Assembly (NCBI GenBank): GCA_026874595.1
Contig: CM049307.1
Coordinates: forward strand, 74,006,643 to 74,070,642
Direction of reading: 5' to 3'
Length of the DNA stretch: 64,000 bases
From: Sipunculus nudus
Lineage: Eukaryota > Annelida > Sipuncula > Golfingiida > Sipunculidae
Under the pieces are notes generated by a model, which was given only the letters and a program-made list of their open reading frames with translations, searched no databases and was not told where the DNA came from. Made by a program: the position numbers and the translations under genes. Below are positions 1-13,622 of this stretch, piece after piece; within the stretch, counting starts at the first letter, position 1, and each line of letters starts with the position of its first letter.

Positions 1-73
1 ATTTTGATTGTTGACTAGCTGTGTGAGTTTGAAAGCAATTCATGTAAAATTGTGGCCTGTAGAGAGTCCACAG

Positions 74-118
74 ACAAACAAATAAACAAACAAACAAACA
101 AACAGACAGACAGACATA
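74..118. repeat. AAAC/AGAC tetranucleotide microsatellite
   Basis: The tract runs through AAAC-type units and then AGAC units. The overlapping reverse-strand frame reads as a Leu/Val/Cys-rich low-complexity peptide and is not a gene. Confidence 0.9.
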
Positions 119-1510
119 CGCGACTGACCAACCAACTTGCCGAAATCGAAGATTTCCGGCAAGCAACAAGCATAACAATACTGTATGACGCAACGAAGGT
201 AACACTTTAGTAAGGCAAGAGTTATTTGACATTTCTTTCTCGATAACAAGTATGAAATCAAACCCTATATAATGTTACGTGTTCACTGGTACGAAAACGG
301 ATGAGGTAACAGTTGTGTTTGTGTCTAAATAAATGTTTTTAATGCGGTTTAAGGTTTTGCACCTCTTAAAAAATATAGCACCTGTACCTAGCCTCCGTGC
401 CCTCTCCCTATGCTAGCTACGCTGTGAGGATACTTAGGCCGCATCTATGCAGTTAAATCGCACTCAGTATATCGAGATTACAACTTCAGAAAGATCTTTT
501 GTATAATTGCTGCAACTTACACAGTGGTAAACTTAAAACAAATGATAAAAAAAAACAATAAAAAATAATACCGGTGGTGTGTGCATGACTTTAATTGTAG
601 AAGACCCGAGCAAGTTCGTTAGACCATCTCGAACAGGAATTGCAATTCGCTGGAAAGAAAATCTGTCTTGTAATTTTTTAAGCTCCCTCTGCCGAACGAT
701 TACTACACATACATGTGTATTCCTTTACGATGATGACATCTGCTGGACGTTTAAGTGAGCTTGTGTGTTAAGCGGGAAATGTTCGTAGGCAACAAAGATG
801 TGTCAACTTGTGCGTTTCCGCATACGTAACCTTATGTTTCCGTACCTACCGCTACGTAATAAAGATGGCAAACAGCCGCACGCCAGTTTTTCTCATTTCT
901 GTGTGTGCGTACAAGCTGCATCTGTATAAGTGGACACACAGCTTAATTGTTATTTAGCGCTTGGCTACTGTGTTGCTATTGGCACTGAATTAGCGTCGTT
1001 CCTTAACTCCAAATAAAACCACTGGCCTGTTGAAAGCGAGGTCTGTTCTGGCCCATAAGAATGATCTCCATTGAGTGCCCCTGCAGTTATCTATGATTAT
1101 TACACTCTATACACAACTGTGCGATTTACCATATTTCGATTAATTAATGTTATGTACATCCATGTGTATTGAATATTTGACCATTGAAAAAGAGTACTGT
1201 GCTATTCATAGCAATATTTTGCACCCAGGGGGTCTTCAGAGTGTTGGGGACGTGGAGCAGCCCCTGCATTATACAGGACCGCCGCCATATTCAAGATGTC
1301 TTCTGGCCTGTTTATGCTTCAATTCTCTCTGGACAAATAAATCAATCATTGATGTTACAGATGCTTCATTCTTTCCAAAATGGTTATTTTAGATTACAGG
1401 CCTAATGTGAACATTGGTATGTTACAGCCATAGAAAATGTTTTATTCAATTTCCTTTCTATGAGCAACAGATCGTTTCGTACTATAATCACAATTGTCTC
1501 TTTTGTGGGC
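119..1510. other. Unannotated unique sequence
   Basis: I see no gene, RNA or clear repeat here. Short frames around 1147-1405 overlap each other and show no start context, domain or codon pattern suggesting a gene. Confidence 0.6.
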
Positions 1511-1548
1511 CGGTGACGCAACATACTTAAAAAACTGTTGCGTCACCG
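1511..1548. repeat. Perfect 12-bp inverted repeat (hairpin)
   Basis: The arms CGGTGACGCAAC (1511-1522) and GTTGCGTCACCG (1537-1548) are exact reverse complements around a 14-nt AT-rich loop. Each arm contains TGACGCAA, close to CREB/ATF- and C/EBP-type sites. It could be a cis-element, a small foldback or chance. Confidence 0.7.
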
Positions 1549-1846
1549 TCGGCGGCTAGGTCTGTTCTTGAATTGAAAATAAACGCTTGAAATTGCTGCT
1601 TGATTAACTCTATGCAAAATTTTAAATCTAACCAATCGGTCCATAGAAGGGCTTTTCATTTAAACTAGTGACACTTAGTGTTCTTGTCTGTTATTTTTCC
1701 AAGACATATTTTATTTCATCTAATCTTTCAACTTCTATCTTGTTTCTGATCTTACATGACAAACCGCATTATTAACTCATTGCGGCAGAACACAGCATGG
1801 GTCGTTCTGTTACTTCTGTGACGGACATTTTTGATTTCCCATGATT

Positions 1847-2237
1847 AAAAGGCCTTGTTCCGATATCTAACGTTCATAAACTAAATATAATACCTTGAAC
1901 CTGGTTTAATAATATGTCAGAAAACCACGTTTTGTTTATATCCACGTATTTACAACTTTCTTGGACCCGCCAAAATAATTCACACATTTATCAACTCCAG
2001 GGTTTTGTAAGGACATTTTGCAACTATGAACCTTTCAACTGGCGCCAATATGTCAACACTGGAGGATGTTTCATGTTTACTAACAGCTTGTAGATAAACA
2101 ACCTAATACATCTGTCACCGAGGCGTTACTAGAACTTTTCCAAACACGAGTTACCTTCAGTCCATTAATATGTATGCATAGTTAGCAAGAGATTACACAA
2201 ATTCTATAGAAAAAGTAGATGATAGCTGGCTTTAAGT
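1847..2237 (+). repeat. Diverged interspersed repeat, family A copy 1
   Basis: It shares an ordered series of blocks with 11489-11988 in the same orientation: GATATCTRACGT, TTTATATCCACGT, CCCGCCARAATAAT, GACCTTTCAAC-like, TGTCAACA, ACAGYTTGTAG and a terminal CTTTAAGT. There are several indels, so the family is old. I saw no terminal repeats or coding capacity; the superfamily is unknown. Confidence 0.65.
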
Positions 2238-2954
2238 CATCACTGGCCGCCTGATCACCTCAGGGACTTAACGGAAGCTTAACGGATAAGTAACGAATAT
2301 GAAACGGAGACTTTTTCCGGCCGCAACGCGGTCAAGGTTTTGTGCATGTTCCTAATGTCACGTCGTTTTTACCGGACGCTTTCCGGTCATGAAATGTAGT
2401 CGGCGGCAGAGAACAGGAGACTAAACGGATACTAACGTACATCAACCAAGTGCCATTTTGGGCTTTCGTTCCCCCTCCGTACGTGCAATCCGGTGAGATG
2501 TATCCGCCGAACGGACAAGCCCTTGATTTCAGCTTAAACTTCTGGGTAACATTGTAGAGTAACCAGTTTACAGCGGGTCTTGTTTTACAGATAATACTAT
2601 CACAACATGTTTCTATGTTAACATTTCAACAAAATTCTAAGGATAAAGAAGAGAGTGAGGTATTGTTTGCCATGACTACATACTATTAAGTTTCGGACTC
2701 CTGAGGTCTCCAAGCCAATTTAAAAGCTTTAGCTACGTTAATCCGGTACTACTGCTGAAGGAATGCGGCTGGAGCGGTAAAACATCTAACCTAGGCAAAC
2801 CTAATATACATTTGTTCCGCCTAAAGGTATCGTACTGGTAAAATGCATGACTTTAGTAGTTTCGTGTAGAAAAAGAAGAAACGCCTACTTGAAACTAGAA
2901 AAAAACTTGTTCTTTATTGGTTTTGCCTTTGTAGCTGAGGAGAGTGTCCATGTC

Positions 2955-2957
<3 letters not shown>
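2238..2957. other. Unannotated sequence
   Basis: No gene is seen. A short direct repeat CTTAACGGA occurs at 2267 and 2278. The sequence around 2300-2520 is richer in CpG-containing words than its surroundings. Confidence 0.5.

Positions 2958-3028
<71 letters not shown>
2958..3028. repeat. (TA)n microsatellite
   Basis: About 35 uninterrupted TA dinucleotides. The frame through it encodes only an Ile/Tyr alternation. Confidence 0.97.
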
Positions 3029-3031
<3 letters not shown>

Positions 3032-4388
3032 GATTTATTCACTGTCAATCTAAATCTGGAAATTATTAGATTTATTATTTTACGGCCATTTAGTTATGGC
3101 TACCAAGGATAAAAAAGGCTGAATTTTGAGCAATCTGCCAGCTTCAAACAAGCACATGAAAATCCATTCAATCCATTAAGTAGGGCAGAGTGAATCCCTT
3201 GATTCGCCATGTAATGTAATCATGTGATCCTTGACATGTTATTCTGGTGCTTGTTGTGTGTTTAAATACCATACCTGTGCTCATACCTGTGGGTTTGTGA
3301 ATCACACTGCATAATGTATCACTTTTACCATAGTCATGGCATGGTTTTAAAGTCCTTATCGCCAGATGTGTCCATGCTTACAACTGAAAGTTAATCCGGT
3401 TTATGCGCCAGAAGATATCACCTAAAGAGGAATCTATGCAAATTGCCTAAAAACACCTGTTAGATGGAGTTACCTTATCATTAGCATAAGCAGCAAACCA
3501 TGCATTCTCTGATGGGCCACTACTAGAAGTCCTCCAGAAATCATGGAGATAAACATCATTTGACTTTCTTTCCAAGGAAGTGCCAATATTTTCACACAAA
3601 TAAATAATAATCATCTACAATTTATGACTGAATGGAGTCTGTACAACTAAATCATTCTTAATATGTAAGATTTGATGCATGTCCTGACAATTAATGATTA
3701 ATATTACGTAACACCTGACCAAACTTTACAGGGCAACCTCTCCACCCAGAACCTTAAACGCTAACATGCAAAACAATTGGGCATCACGGGTTCTGTAGTA
3801 AGCATTAGACCAGGCACAGAGGCGAACTAAACATAATTAATTAATGGCTGCTATTATTCATAACATAGGCGGGTACCAATGGAGCAGGGTATCAATCTAA
3901 TTTGAACCACTTCTAAGGTCAATATGATGCTTTAGTATACTAAAGACAGTTGCCAGTTAACATATTGATTCGGTGTTTTGTAAATTCAACCCCAGTTACA
4001 CTTGTAGTTGCACATATCGTAATATCGCTAAGCACCTGTAAAGGTGTGTTCATGCTTAGGAAAAAAAAACAAGTGATCTAGAAATAATTTCACGTCACAC
4101 AGGATTCAACCGTCCTAGTAATCTGTGTGCTAGTCCACTGATACAAAATGCATAACAAACTTTAATAACTTCTCCTTTATATTACGAAATGGGTAAAACA
4201 TTTTATTTAAATACAAGAGAATATTATAGTAAATGTTATAATTTAGTTTTAAAAAAAATAATTCAAATCAGACATTCTTATGTTATTTACAGTACAAAAA
4301 TAACTCACACTTGAAAGTGCGCGTGTATGTATATTTTTACTTACGTTGCATTATGTAGAATAAATCCTTAGAATAAACTTGTGTATTT

Positions 4389-4391
<3 letters not shown>
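3029..4391. other. Unannotated AT-rich sequence
   Basis: I see no open frame of note, no RNA gene and no clear repeat between the TA and GA microsatellites. Confidence 0.55.

Positions 4392-4430
<39 letters not shown>
4392..4430. repeat. (GA)n microsatellite
   Basis: An uninterrupted GA run of about 19 units. Confidence 0.96.
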
Positions 4431-4433
<3 letters not shown>

Positions 4434-6567
4434 TATTCAACTTGTTAACTTTACGTGTGTGGGCGTATATGTGATTTCCAGAAAATTCTTAAAAAATGAG
4501 GTAATGAGGTATTTTCGTGTCGTCAACCGTGATTTTCCCGATTTCCGAAATTCCTTTATGCAGACACACATCATGTTTCTATCGTGAAAGGATAGAGTAG
4601 AACAAGAGGTAGTAGTTGGGTTAAGACTTGGATGTGTTACATCTCGCACTCAGATGACATTTCCCACAGTCGGTTACCTAAAGCTGCTGACATTCCAGGA
4701 CCTTTTATCTCCGTTTGTAATCTCCGGCCAAACAACGAGGGGACTAAAATAAGGGAGAACTCTTCTTATAATTAATTGACAAGGGGTTTCCACCTGCCCG
4801 TACGGACGATTAACACGGTATCACAATACCTACTTTCCATTAAGTAAGTTTGCTGCACCGCGAGTAATTCCCTTGCTCACGGTTTGGTTTTGCCTTTCAA
4901 TCGTAGCTTTATACGTTCCCCCGAACAACCGGCGGGATGATAGCAGTCTAATTAGCACTTACATAGAGGCGGCATCCGATCGGTGTAGACGGGCTTCTGG
5001 TCTCTTGGGGCTTTTACCTCTCCTGATGAAGAAGAACTTTATCAAGGACTTCAGACCACGATCGGTGTTTCTATCTTCTGTGCCAATACGCATTTTCCGT
5101 TTTCGATCAAATTAATTGTCGTCATACATAACAATACGAGAACATACCAGTAACCTTAACGTGGTCATGTAGGCGGGATTGTACTGAATTTGTTTCATTC
5201 ATTCTTCTGAAATCGAAAAAAAATAATCATTTCATTTCTATTAGTTTTAAAATCAACAATCGAAAATCAGTCAACTTCTTTTCTTTTGAAATTCTAGACA
5301 AATGATACAAATACAAAGATTCCAGACATATTGTTCTCTTATGTTCTGTTAAATATAGTTATAATTTGTATGATAACATTGCCATAGCAGACAGGATTCA
5401 GCCTTACGCTTCTACAATAAGCGCAACAAAGTAATATCGTTTACGACGATGCTCAATGTGAATGTCGGTACTAATGTATATATAAAGACTTCATATATAA
5501 TATCAGCAAAGGTTTTATATGCTATATATGTGTATTATTAGCTTTTAGAATATGTGAAGGTTAAGGTGTCCCCAAGCAACAGGTTGGGAGACATGAAGAA
5601 AAAAAAACTGAAACAGCGTTTAAACGCAATCCTGAAAGGATCTAGGACTCTAGGATTCTAGGACCTTGAATATTAATTCTCCCAACCTTTGACTAAGCTT
5701 ATAACCAATACGCGTTGTCCATGTTGGGGTTCGGTTTCTGGCCTTGAGATAAATTCTAAATAAAATTATTCAAGTTATTCTGATTAAAACCAATTTTAAT
5801 GGTATTCAGTTCGTGTTTGACAAATTTTGTCAAGTGAAAATTGAACTTATTAGAGAATTGAAAAGTTTCGATGAAGCTCCTTTGCACGAGAAGAAACAAT
5901 GCTGTTAAGAATCTGAAAGCAGCTGCTGGTTCTAATGTGTTCTATTCTTTATCCGTTCTCGTTTAACAGCAGGTTCGACCACGTCTGCTAGTACGGACAC
6001 CTAACTGCGTACTTTTGCAACATCGGCATACGCATCTACTTTATTCTGAGTATAAAATGTATGTATTAATAACGAAATAAAACAAGGTAAAAGGTTTTAA
6101 ATCTGGATTTTGTCTCTCTCTCTCAATAAATTATCCACTTCTGCAAAGCTAAATTCAATATTAATTCAATATTAATTTCATGTTATTGTTCACATGCCAG
6201 TTGTCCACAAGAATATAATTCAATATAAATTCATACTTGGAGATGAAAGTTTATAATATATTTTGGGGAAATATGTACAAGGCTCCACTGTAAAAGCTGT
6301 GGCCTGTCATATAAGAGAGAGAGAGAGATATACAACTATTACTGCATTATTAAAATAGCATGTTCATGACAAAGACGTTTATGTAACGAAATGTCAATAC
6401 CTAAGTTCCTTTGCTGGGACATCTTCCAGACATCCTCTAGTTGTGTAAAGTATAACAAATATACACTTTCAGTATTTACGGTTCAATAGCCGCCAGTTCA
6501 ATAGGATACAGCAAATGATGACATTTTAGTTGATTGTATTTCTGCGGTTCGCACTTCTACCTATTGA
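4431..6567. other. Unannotated sequence with a small inverted/tandem motif
   Basis: The only structure noted is at 5580-5690. The arms GGTTGGGAGA and TCTCCCAACC flank three tandem CTAGGA-type units (about 5639-5664). No gene is recognised. Confidence 0.5.
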
Positions 6568-6860
6568 ATGGTGAATTCACAGAGGACATTTATTTATACG
6601 CATGTCGCTCACGGTTTTCTTGGCAATAGTAAGATTTTTTCCCAACAACAGATGGTTTCACACAAAGGTCACTGTTGTTTGATAGAATCGAGTTCACGGG
6701 GTTCTTTTAGCTTATCTAGTACCACATCGAGGCTTGGGACGAAAGGTTTGATCGAATCGAAGATGAGGCAGCAGGTTTGGTACTTTCAGCATCAAGCGCT
6801 GATCAACAAGCATTGTATGGTAGAGAGGTTTTTATCACGGCCCCGGCGGACTCTGCATAC
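6568..6860 (+). CDS. Possible first coding exon (weak)
   Basis: An ATG-initiated open frame of about 97 codons runs directly into GTAAGT at 6861, a consensus splice donor, which would cut the frame just before its stop codon. The peptide begins MVNSQRTF and shows no signal peptide, domain or repeat that I recognise. A GTAAGT hexamer is expected by chance every few kilobases per strand, so this is weak evidence. No downstream acceptor or partner exon was identified. It may simply be a chance frame. Confidence 0.12.
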
Positions 6861-6866
6861 GTAAGT

Positions 6867-9800
6867 TATTCTGAGGAGCAGGATACAAATGGTCGGATAT
6901 TGTCAGTAGTTTAAAAATCTGCACCATTCTTGTCCGAAGACAAGTTACACAATACTACAGGTTGTCCCGTACATGTTAAGAATAAACGGATCATCTCGCC
7001 ATCAATCACAATGAAATAGGACAAAACGTCGGTTGAACAGCGCTACTTGTTGGCCACAATGTCCAAAGTCAAAATGGGAAGGAGCGGAGAATAGAAAGGG
7101 ACATCAAAGTCATTGTTTACACAGGTGGTATAAATATTATCCAATAATTATTAACATATGTGTCCTAATATAATATATGATATGGCACACAAACATTTGT
7201 GAATTTAGCAGGCGTATGGTGAAGTATCATGGATTAATTGTAATGAAACTGGTCAGTTCCAGCCTCTCCTCCAAGATCATTGTGTAAATTTATTTCCATC
7301 ATTATCTTATTACTTTATTTCCTCTGAGGATACTTCAAGATGGCCATTATGAAACTCATTGTTTACCGGATATAAATGGTTATGATATCTCAGTAGGTTA
7401 GTGGGTTAAAAGGACCTGGTCACATATCAGATTTATTAAACATACATGAAATATGGTGCATTCTCCTTTAAATAATACATTATATGTCAGTAATTCTTTC
7501 TAAACCCGTTTACTGACTCCTGGTCAGAAGTGGCAAAAAGCTTGTAACGGGCGCGATCAGTACCGCTAAACGTAAAGATAGTGGGCACGACACCTAGTGG
7601 TCGTACCGCACAACTTCCCAAATTAACAGTTTCAAGCTTCCGACTGGTATTTCTTCCGTGTTTCTTCTTGCGTGCTTCCTACTCACACACTAAAGTATAC
7701 CAACATATCTACCCGGTAAACTGGAGATATAAATGCCGTGTGCCGTTATGGTTTGTTTGGAAACTTTGTATTCGGCCAAAATTAGCTAATATTACAAGAT
7801 AATTCACATATTATCGCGAATGGGTATGCATCTCTAAGTTAAATGGCTCTTTGAGGAACAGCGTTGAGTTTATAGTTACATCGTCTGCCAGATCCTTTAT
7901 CGATCATAGATTTAAGATGTTGGTTAAACTATATTGAATCTGCGCGATTGACGTACTAAGATATTTAGCATCTCCATGATGCAGGCATAAAAAACATCAA
8001 TCATATTCCTTTATACGCATCTAACACATTTTTTCAACATTCATGTGATTTTCACAATTAGAAGTGTAACAGTACAAGGTTTATACGTTCTGATAACTTG
8101 ACATTTTATATGGAATAAAAGTATGCTTTCCTTTAAAGTATAGCAAATTTAAAAAAAAAAAGAAAGAAAAAGATGAATTATAGTGACCCAGTTAAACTCC
8201 AAAATTCAAAGGATTGTTTTCCTAAAATGTCATCACCATTTATTCATAACATTTAGGTAAAGTCGCTCACAGTCAACAAATCAAGTATGTAAATAACAAA
8301 CGAAGGATAAAATGTAAAAGCTCGCAACCTGGAGGCATATTATAACATGCGATGCGATCACGTGTAATTTAATGTACTTGTCATACAGTAGACACACATA
8401 GAAAATTAAACGTTCGTCTGACAGTGACACCTGTATTGATTCACAGATAAACGATCTTTTCGGATGAACGGATTACGGATTAACGGGGTTGAACTGTATA
8501 GCTACAGTTATTTTTTTAAACAATGGTGAGCACAGCAAGCCGTCTTATCACTAAAGTAAGTTTATGCAAAATCAGAGTCAGAGAAGTGACATTTACTTTA
8601 CAGGAAGTCTCGCAGTAGGTATAAATGGGACAGCTTTGGCGGCCGTCAACGGCAGAGTGCCCCAGTATCATCCACGTCTTGTAATCAGACTGCGGCAGAC
8701 GAGTCTCATGCCTTGGTGTCGGAGTATTTAAAGGAAGATTCACAGACATACGGCGGTCTGCGGCCCCGCACTGTCAGGGAAAATATCCTTTTTCTCCAAA
8801 AAGCTGGTTTAATGGCTACAAATGGATTGGATCACTGGGCGTTTTGACTCCCATACAATGTCTAACTAACAGAATAGAGGATTCTCCAGACGTTTGGAAG
8901 AAGCTCTCATTTGTCTTGATTTTCTCTTCTTTTCTCTTATCAGCATCCTCCCATTTCAGCCATTCAACACCCGTATCGTAAATAAACATACAGTATCATG
9001 CTGCTCTCTAAACAATACACGTGAAAAGTCCGGTTTTTTTTCAGCAAGCATTACGATTCCTATCCATGGGTACCTTTAAATTTTTGTGAATATACAAATA
9101 TATCATTGGTTAAGATGTCATTTTACTTCCGAACACCGCCGATACATTATAAATACTATCATTTAGTAACTCAAATCACCCATATATTTCTATTTTACTC
9201 GTATGTTCTTTAAATATCATATAAAACCCCACTACAGACCTATTTCCAACGTCTCAGACACACACATCCATGTTCTTGTTCCTGTGTAAATATTTAATCA
9301 AGAATGATTCGTAGTAATTATCTAATCAATCCAACTTACTCGAACTCGTAACATAAGTCTTTCCCTAAACTGAGTAATTTTTCTTTAGGATGCAGAAAAG
9401 ACTATCAGATATACTGTAAAACTTGGAAGAAGTCGAGCAAAAACATGTTTACGTGATGTTCAACATGAGCGCGTTATTGATGATTATAACTGTATTGAAG
9501 TTTACAATAAAAAGCCCATTCCCTGCAGCATGAGTAAAACAAGTAGTTTGTTAACCGTATATATAAAACTCATTAGGCCTCAAGGTAAAATAAATGTTGA
9601 TAATTAAAACCGTCATGGAATGTTTTCCACAATGGACAGGGGTTTTATTTTTTAATAAATCCACTCACTAGTGTTTCATTTTCTGATAAGAAAAAAAGCA
9701 TTTAGATTATTGATTATTCACTTTCAAACATTAGTTGCCGAGATGTGATGTCGCATATTTGGAAACTTGTGAAGTTTCAACATCATTGTAATATGCTCAA

Positions 9801-10264
9801 TATTTGAATGCTTGATTAACCACAACATTTGCGGAAAAGTAATGTGGTAAGTTTGCAGGTCTCAAGACGGATCTGCTTTAGACCTATGTCTTCGCTAGAT
9901 TACAAGAATTTAGCTCTGAATGCAACACCCGTGGTCCGCTATAACCACCACCTTTCCATCAAAAATGAACCTTACTGGGCAGATATGATTGCTTTGAGTC
10001 TTGACACTTGTCATTCCGAAAACTGTACTACAATGGTCGCCAATACTATCACGCTATCGCTTTACGCAGTTGGTAATATTAACGTTAGGCTATTGGGTGA
10101 AGAATTTATACAAAGAAATATACAAACTGTACAAGCCAAAATGTCAATCACATATCTAAGGTGACCACCCTCATTTCTGTCGGTTAGCATGACTTGGCTG
10201 CAAGGATTACAAACATGACGAGTTACAGTGGATGTGTTTTTGCACATGACTCGTGTAGCAGAAA
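6867..10264. other. Unannotated AT-rich sequence
   Basis: Several 60-110 codon frames occur (for example around 7581-7802, 8516-8749 and 9829-10164). None has a recognisable domain or credible start context. No RNA gene or repeat is identified. Confidence 0.5.
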
Positions 10265-10612
10265 GTAAACAAGAAATCTGCATTCTAATGAATGAAAGCC
10301 TCCGCCATGTGGGGTTCCCTACTGTTGGATGCTCCGCGTATGCATTCACTTATTCGGCCCATATTCCTAGGTTTATTCACGCATAAGTGACTTTATATTT
10401 GTGAATATTCTTGATGATGTTCCTGAATTCGGATCATGTGCCGGTTTCACACCAAAATCTAATCGATTCTTTATTTGCCTATTCCCGAGATGCCCTGACA
10501 TTTCATGAGATACCGTTCATGATTGCGTGAGATAGTTAAAAAGAAACAGACACATTCAAAAACAGACACGAACGGAGATCAAGGCATACCCTCCTGGCGG
10601 AGGCAACAAATC
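10265..10612 (-). repeat. Dispersed repeat family B, reverse copy
   Basis: On the minus strand this matches the copies at 28612-30350 (interrupted) and 53025-53395. Shared blocks in order are GCCTCCGCCAGGAGG, ATTTCATGAGATNCCGT, AATCGATTAGATTTTGGTGT, GATCCGAATTCAGGAA, AATATTCACAAAT, CATATTCC, GAATAAGTGAATGC, CATGTGGCGGAGGC and GAATGCAGATTTCT. Inverted GCCTCCGCCA words near each end suggest a MITE-like element. No coding capacity is seen. Confidence 0.7.
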
Positions 10613-11488
10613 AGGTACTGGCTGGTCTATCATGATGATTGTAGACGGTCGAGACTCAATGACGTTTTTTTAATGGGACAGGCCGTGCCACTCCAACGTC
10701 TCAATAGGCTCTCTTGATAGACTTTCTTTGTAGGAATGCAACCGCTCACCGTTACTGAAGGATAGTTAAATGTCAAGAGTTGTTTGTTTCAGTTGAACTT
10801 CAAGAAACACTTCTGAGAACCGTGACATGTTTGTAATCATAACCATATGTGTAATTACTTCTATGCAGCAAGTCATGCTTCGTGACTGTTTACATGATTG
10901 AAGAACGGGCTACATCAAATGTTAGCCCACACATTAATAAATTTCATAAGCATGTGGGAGGGCGGAAGGTAAATGCTGTTATAGACAGGAACGGAGAGCA
11001 AAAACTTTGAATTTCATTAATCATGCTTCCGTTATAAATCAGTCTAAAGTATTATAAAAAATAAGCAAAACACGTCGGTTAGTTTAATTAAAGATTAATC
11101 GCTAATGGCAAATTAAAAGCTATAATGCAGACAGAGAAAGAATACCCACAAAACAAGATTAATCATATATTTAATAACGTGGACCGTACTATATTGACTT
11201 CCTTCTTCCTATAACACGATTAATTGCTAAAATTTAGGAAAGGCATTTATTAACTTTATCTTGTTTTCATCGTTATTAATTATTCTTCAACGATGATGTA
11301 TGTTGTCATAATTAAAACTGCTTTATCTAGGAAAGGACCCAAACCAATATCGCGCTGTTAAATACAAATGTAAAATAATAATTATTGATAATTCAGATGA
11401 ATCGCAGTCGCGACAATAGGTACGAAGCATGCGTATTCAACTAAAAAATACATATATGTAATAATTTCACATTATGGGATGCTGATTC
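10613..11488. other. Unannotated AT-rich sequence rich in TTAAT motifs
   Basis: No gene is seen. From about 11010 to 11420 there are many TTAATTA/ATTAAT homeodomain-like words, which in an AT-rich background may be compositional. Confidence 0.4.
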
Positions 11489-11988
11489 AAAGGGGCCTCC
11501 TTCGATATCTGACGTCTATGAATTAGTGAGTATCCCTTGAAACTTTCATAAAAAGAAACCAGAAAACGCCAATCCCACAGTACATAGGCTGTTCATTTGG
11601 TTTATATCCACGTGTTTATAACATGTGGGGGGCCCGCCAGAATAATCCAAACACATTCAACAAAGACACCCGGCAGCAGGTTAGACGAACCAGAGTTTTG
11701 CAAATGGCGTATTCAACTATAGTGACCTTTCAACGTCCGCACATATGCAAGCAACCAGCATCGGTTACATGATTTTTTTTTTATTTGTCAACATTGGCGC
11801 GTGAACCGTGTTTACTGACAGTTTGTAGGTAAACAAGGTCACAATGTATGTAAATGTAGGTAAACAATGATGGCATTAAAAGAAAGTTTCTTTGCGGGAA
11901 TTACCTATAGTTCATTAATATTTATGGAGAGTAAGCCAGAAATCACATACATTCTACAGATAAGGCTGGAGACTAGCTGACTTTAAGT
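11489..11988 (+). repeat. Diverged interspersed repeat, family A copy 2
   Basis: This is the second copy of the family at 1847-2237, same orientation, about 9.6 kb away and longer through internal insertions. Both copies end in a CTTTAAGT block. Confidence 0.65.
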
Positions 11989-13130
11989 TTATATTTGGAT
12001 TTATATATAAAATATTTGCAAATTGTATTCTTCTGATTATCATCTTGATTAGAAAAACGTATTGGCTCAACATTAATCTATTTGAAAGGTTATTAAAAAC
12101 AACTAGAACATAATTTTCTTTTCTTCTGATGGGCCCAACGAATCTAATTGTCCTGACTGATTATCCGTGACGACGATTTTATCCACACAAAAGCAATCTG
12201 GAATAACATTGACTTTATTTATCATGTAACCATAAAACCAGGCAGGCGGTCCGGGATATGATTGCTCATAAACCAGACCTAATGAAGGTCTTTTCCGCTT
12301 CAGGTGGTTTGCAAATCAAAATTTGTCATTACTCTGTTTCTCAGAAGCAGAAGAAACATATATTGGTCATTGCGTTAGTTTGAAAATATACTGCACAGTC
12401 CCGCCCAATTAGGGACTATGGCGAGCACCACCAATTGGGTTCATTGCTAGAAACTATGGCAAAGTTAACTGAACTAAAAAGTGAAGACGATAGGACAAAA
12501 CTCATTTCTTTAATCGGTGGTAGGGGTCTAGATGATTCAAAGGAGAACTTGCTGCTTAAATGAGTTATGCAAATAACTTAAGTAAGATAATATGAACAAC
12601 TCATAAATATGACAAGATCAAGTTTTGACCAAACATGTTCATGTAATTTTCGGAACGCGTCGAACCTCGTGTTTTCCCGCCAATTTTTGTATCAAGCAGA
12701 CGATCTCGTAGTAAAGGGATGTTTTTGAATTCTCGGAAACACTTGACGAAAATCGACTGTCGCACTAATTTTTGGGATGGTTGTGAAGAGTGAGCAGCTT
12801 TTTTTACCGATCGATGATCACGTGTTGCAATGATCATCAGACGACCACAACAGTTTCACAGACTCCTGCTTATATTATCGATGGGTCATGTTATGTGAAC
12901 AACGTAACGTTTTGACAATCATTACGTTACATTTGGTTGTTTAAACAATAAAAAACCTTCTAGGTCATGTGACATGTATCATTATCATACTGGCGTAAAA
13001 AGAGCGATGAGATATTTAGTGTTGTTAAACGGAGAAGCACCTGAAAATAAAGAAAGCGGAGTCAGCGCATTGTTTGCATACTTAGAAGCGGGTGGGGGAG
13101 GGGAAGGTCACACTGTCCCCATTTCCAAGC

Positions 13131-13134
<4 letters not shown>
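11989..13134. other. Unannotated sequence
   Basis: No convincing feature. A reverse-strand frame of 78 codons at 12601-12837 has no recognisable domain. Confidence 0.5.

Positions 13135-13177
<43 letters not shown>
13135..13177. repeat. (AT)n microsatellite
   Basis: About 21 AT units. Confidence 0.96.
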
Positions 13178-13181
<4 letters not shown>

Positions 13182-13214
13182 AATAAAATGTTGTTGCGGC
13201 TCAAAAGTAGGCGG

Positions 13215-13255
13215 CCCGGACCCCCTGGACCCCCCTCCTCCCCCCCCCCTCCCTC
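13215..13255 (-). other. C-rich tract, potential minus-strand G-quadruplex
   Basis: Four or more C-runs of at least three bases occur within about 40 bp, the longest being ten or more Cs. The minus strand therefore fits the G3+N1-7 quadruplex pattern. No adjacent gene is known to give it a role. Confidence 0.6.
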
Positions 13256-13592
13256 TGGTTCTGCAACTGAGGTTGTTGTCGTATTTTCGGTGATCATGTA
13301 CGGTGACATATTGACCTTTTTAGAATATTTTCTCTTGTGAAAGAATGGTTGAGAATTGAGATGACCGCTGATTTTTTTGTTAAATCTAGCTATGTATAAT
13401 CAAATCTTAAGTCCAAGAAACTTCATATAACTATATCATCAGTGACATATGTTTTTTACCAATCTTAAGTATAATTTTATTAAACATGCTATAGAGTTAA
13501 CGGTGAAGTAAATCATTTAGTTATATAAAAAAATCAGCTACCGGAACAATTGTGAAGTTAATATACATTTTCTGGTATTGCATCTCTCAGGA

Positions 13593-13622
13593 GTAATTAC
13601 GCAACATGTAATTGCGCAACAA
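13593..13622. repeat. Two-copy 15-bp tandem repeat
   Basis: GTAATTACGCAACAT is followed directly by GTAATTGCGCAACAA. Each copy joins a TAATT word to a GCGCAAC/CGCAAC word, like a homeodomain site next to a C/EBP half-site. Function is inferred only. Confidence 0.6.
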
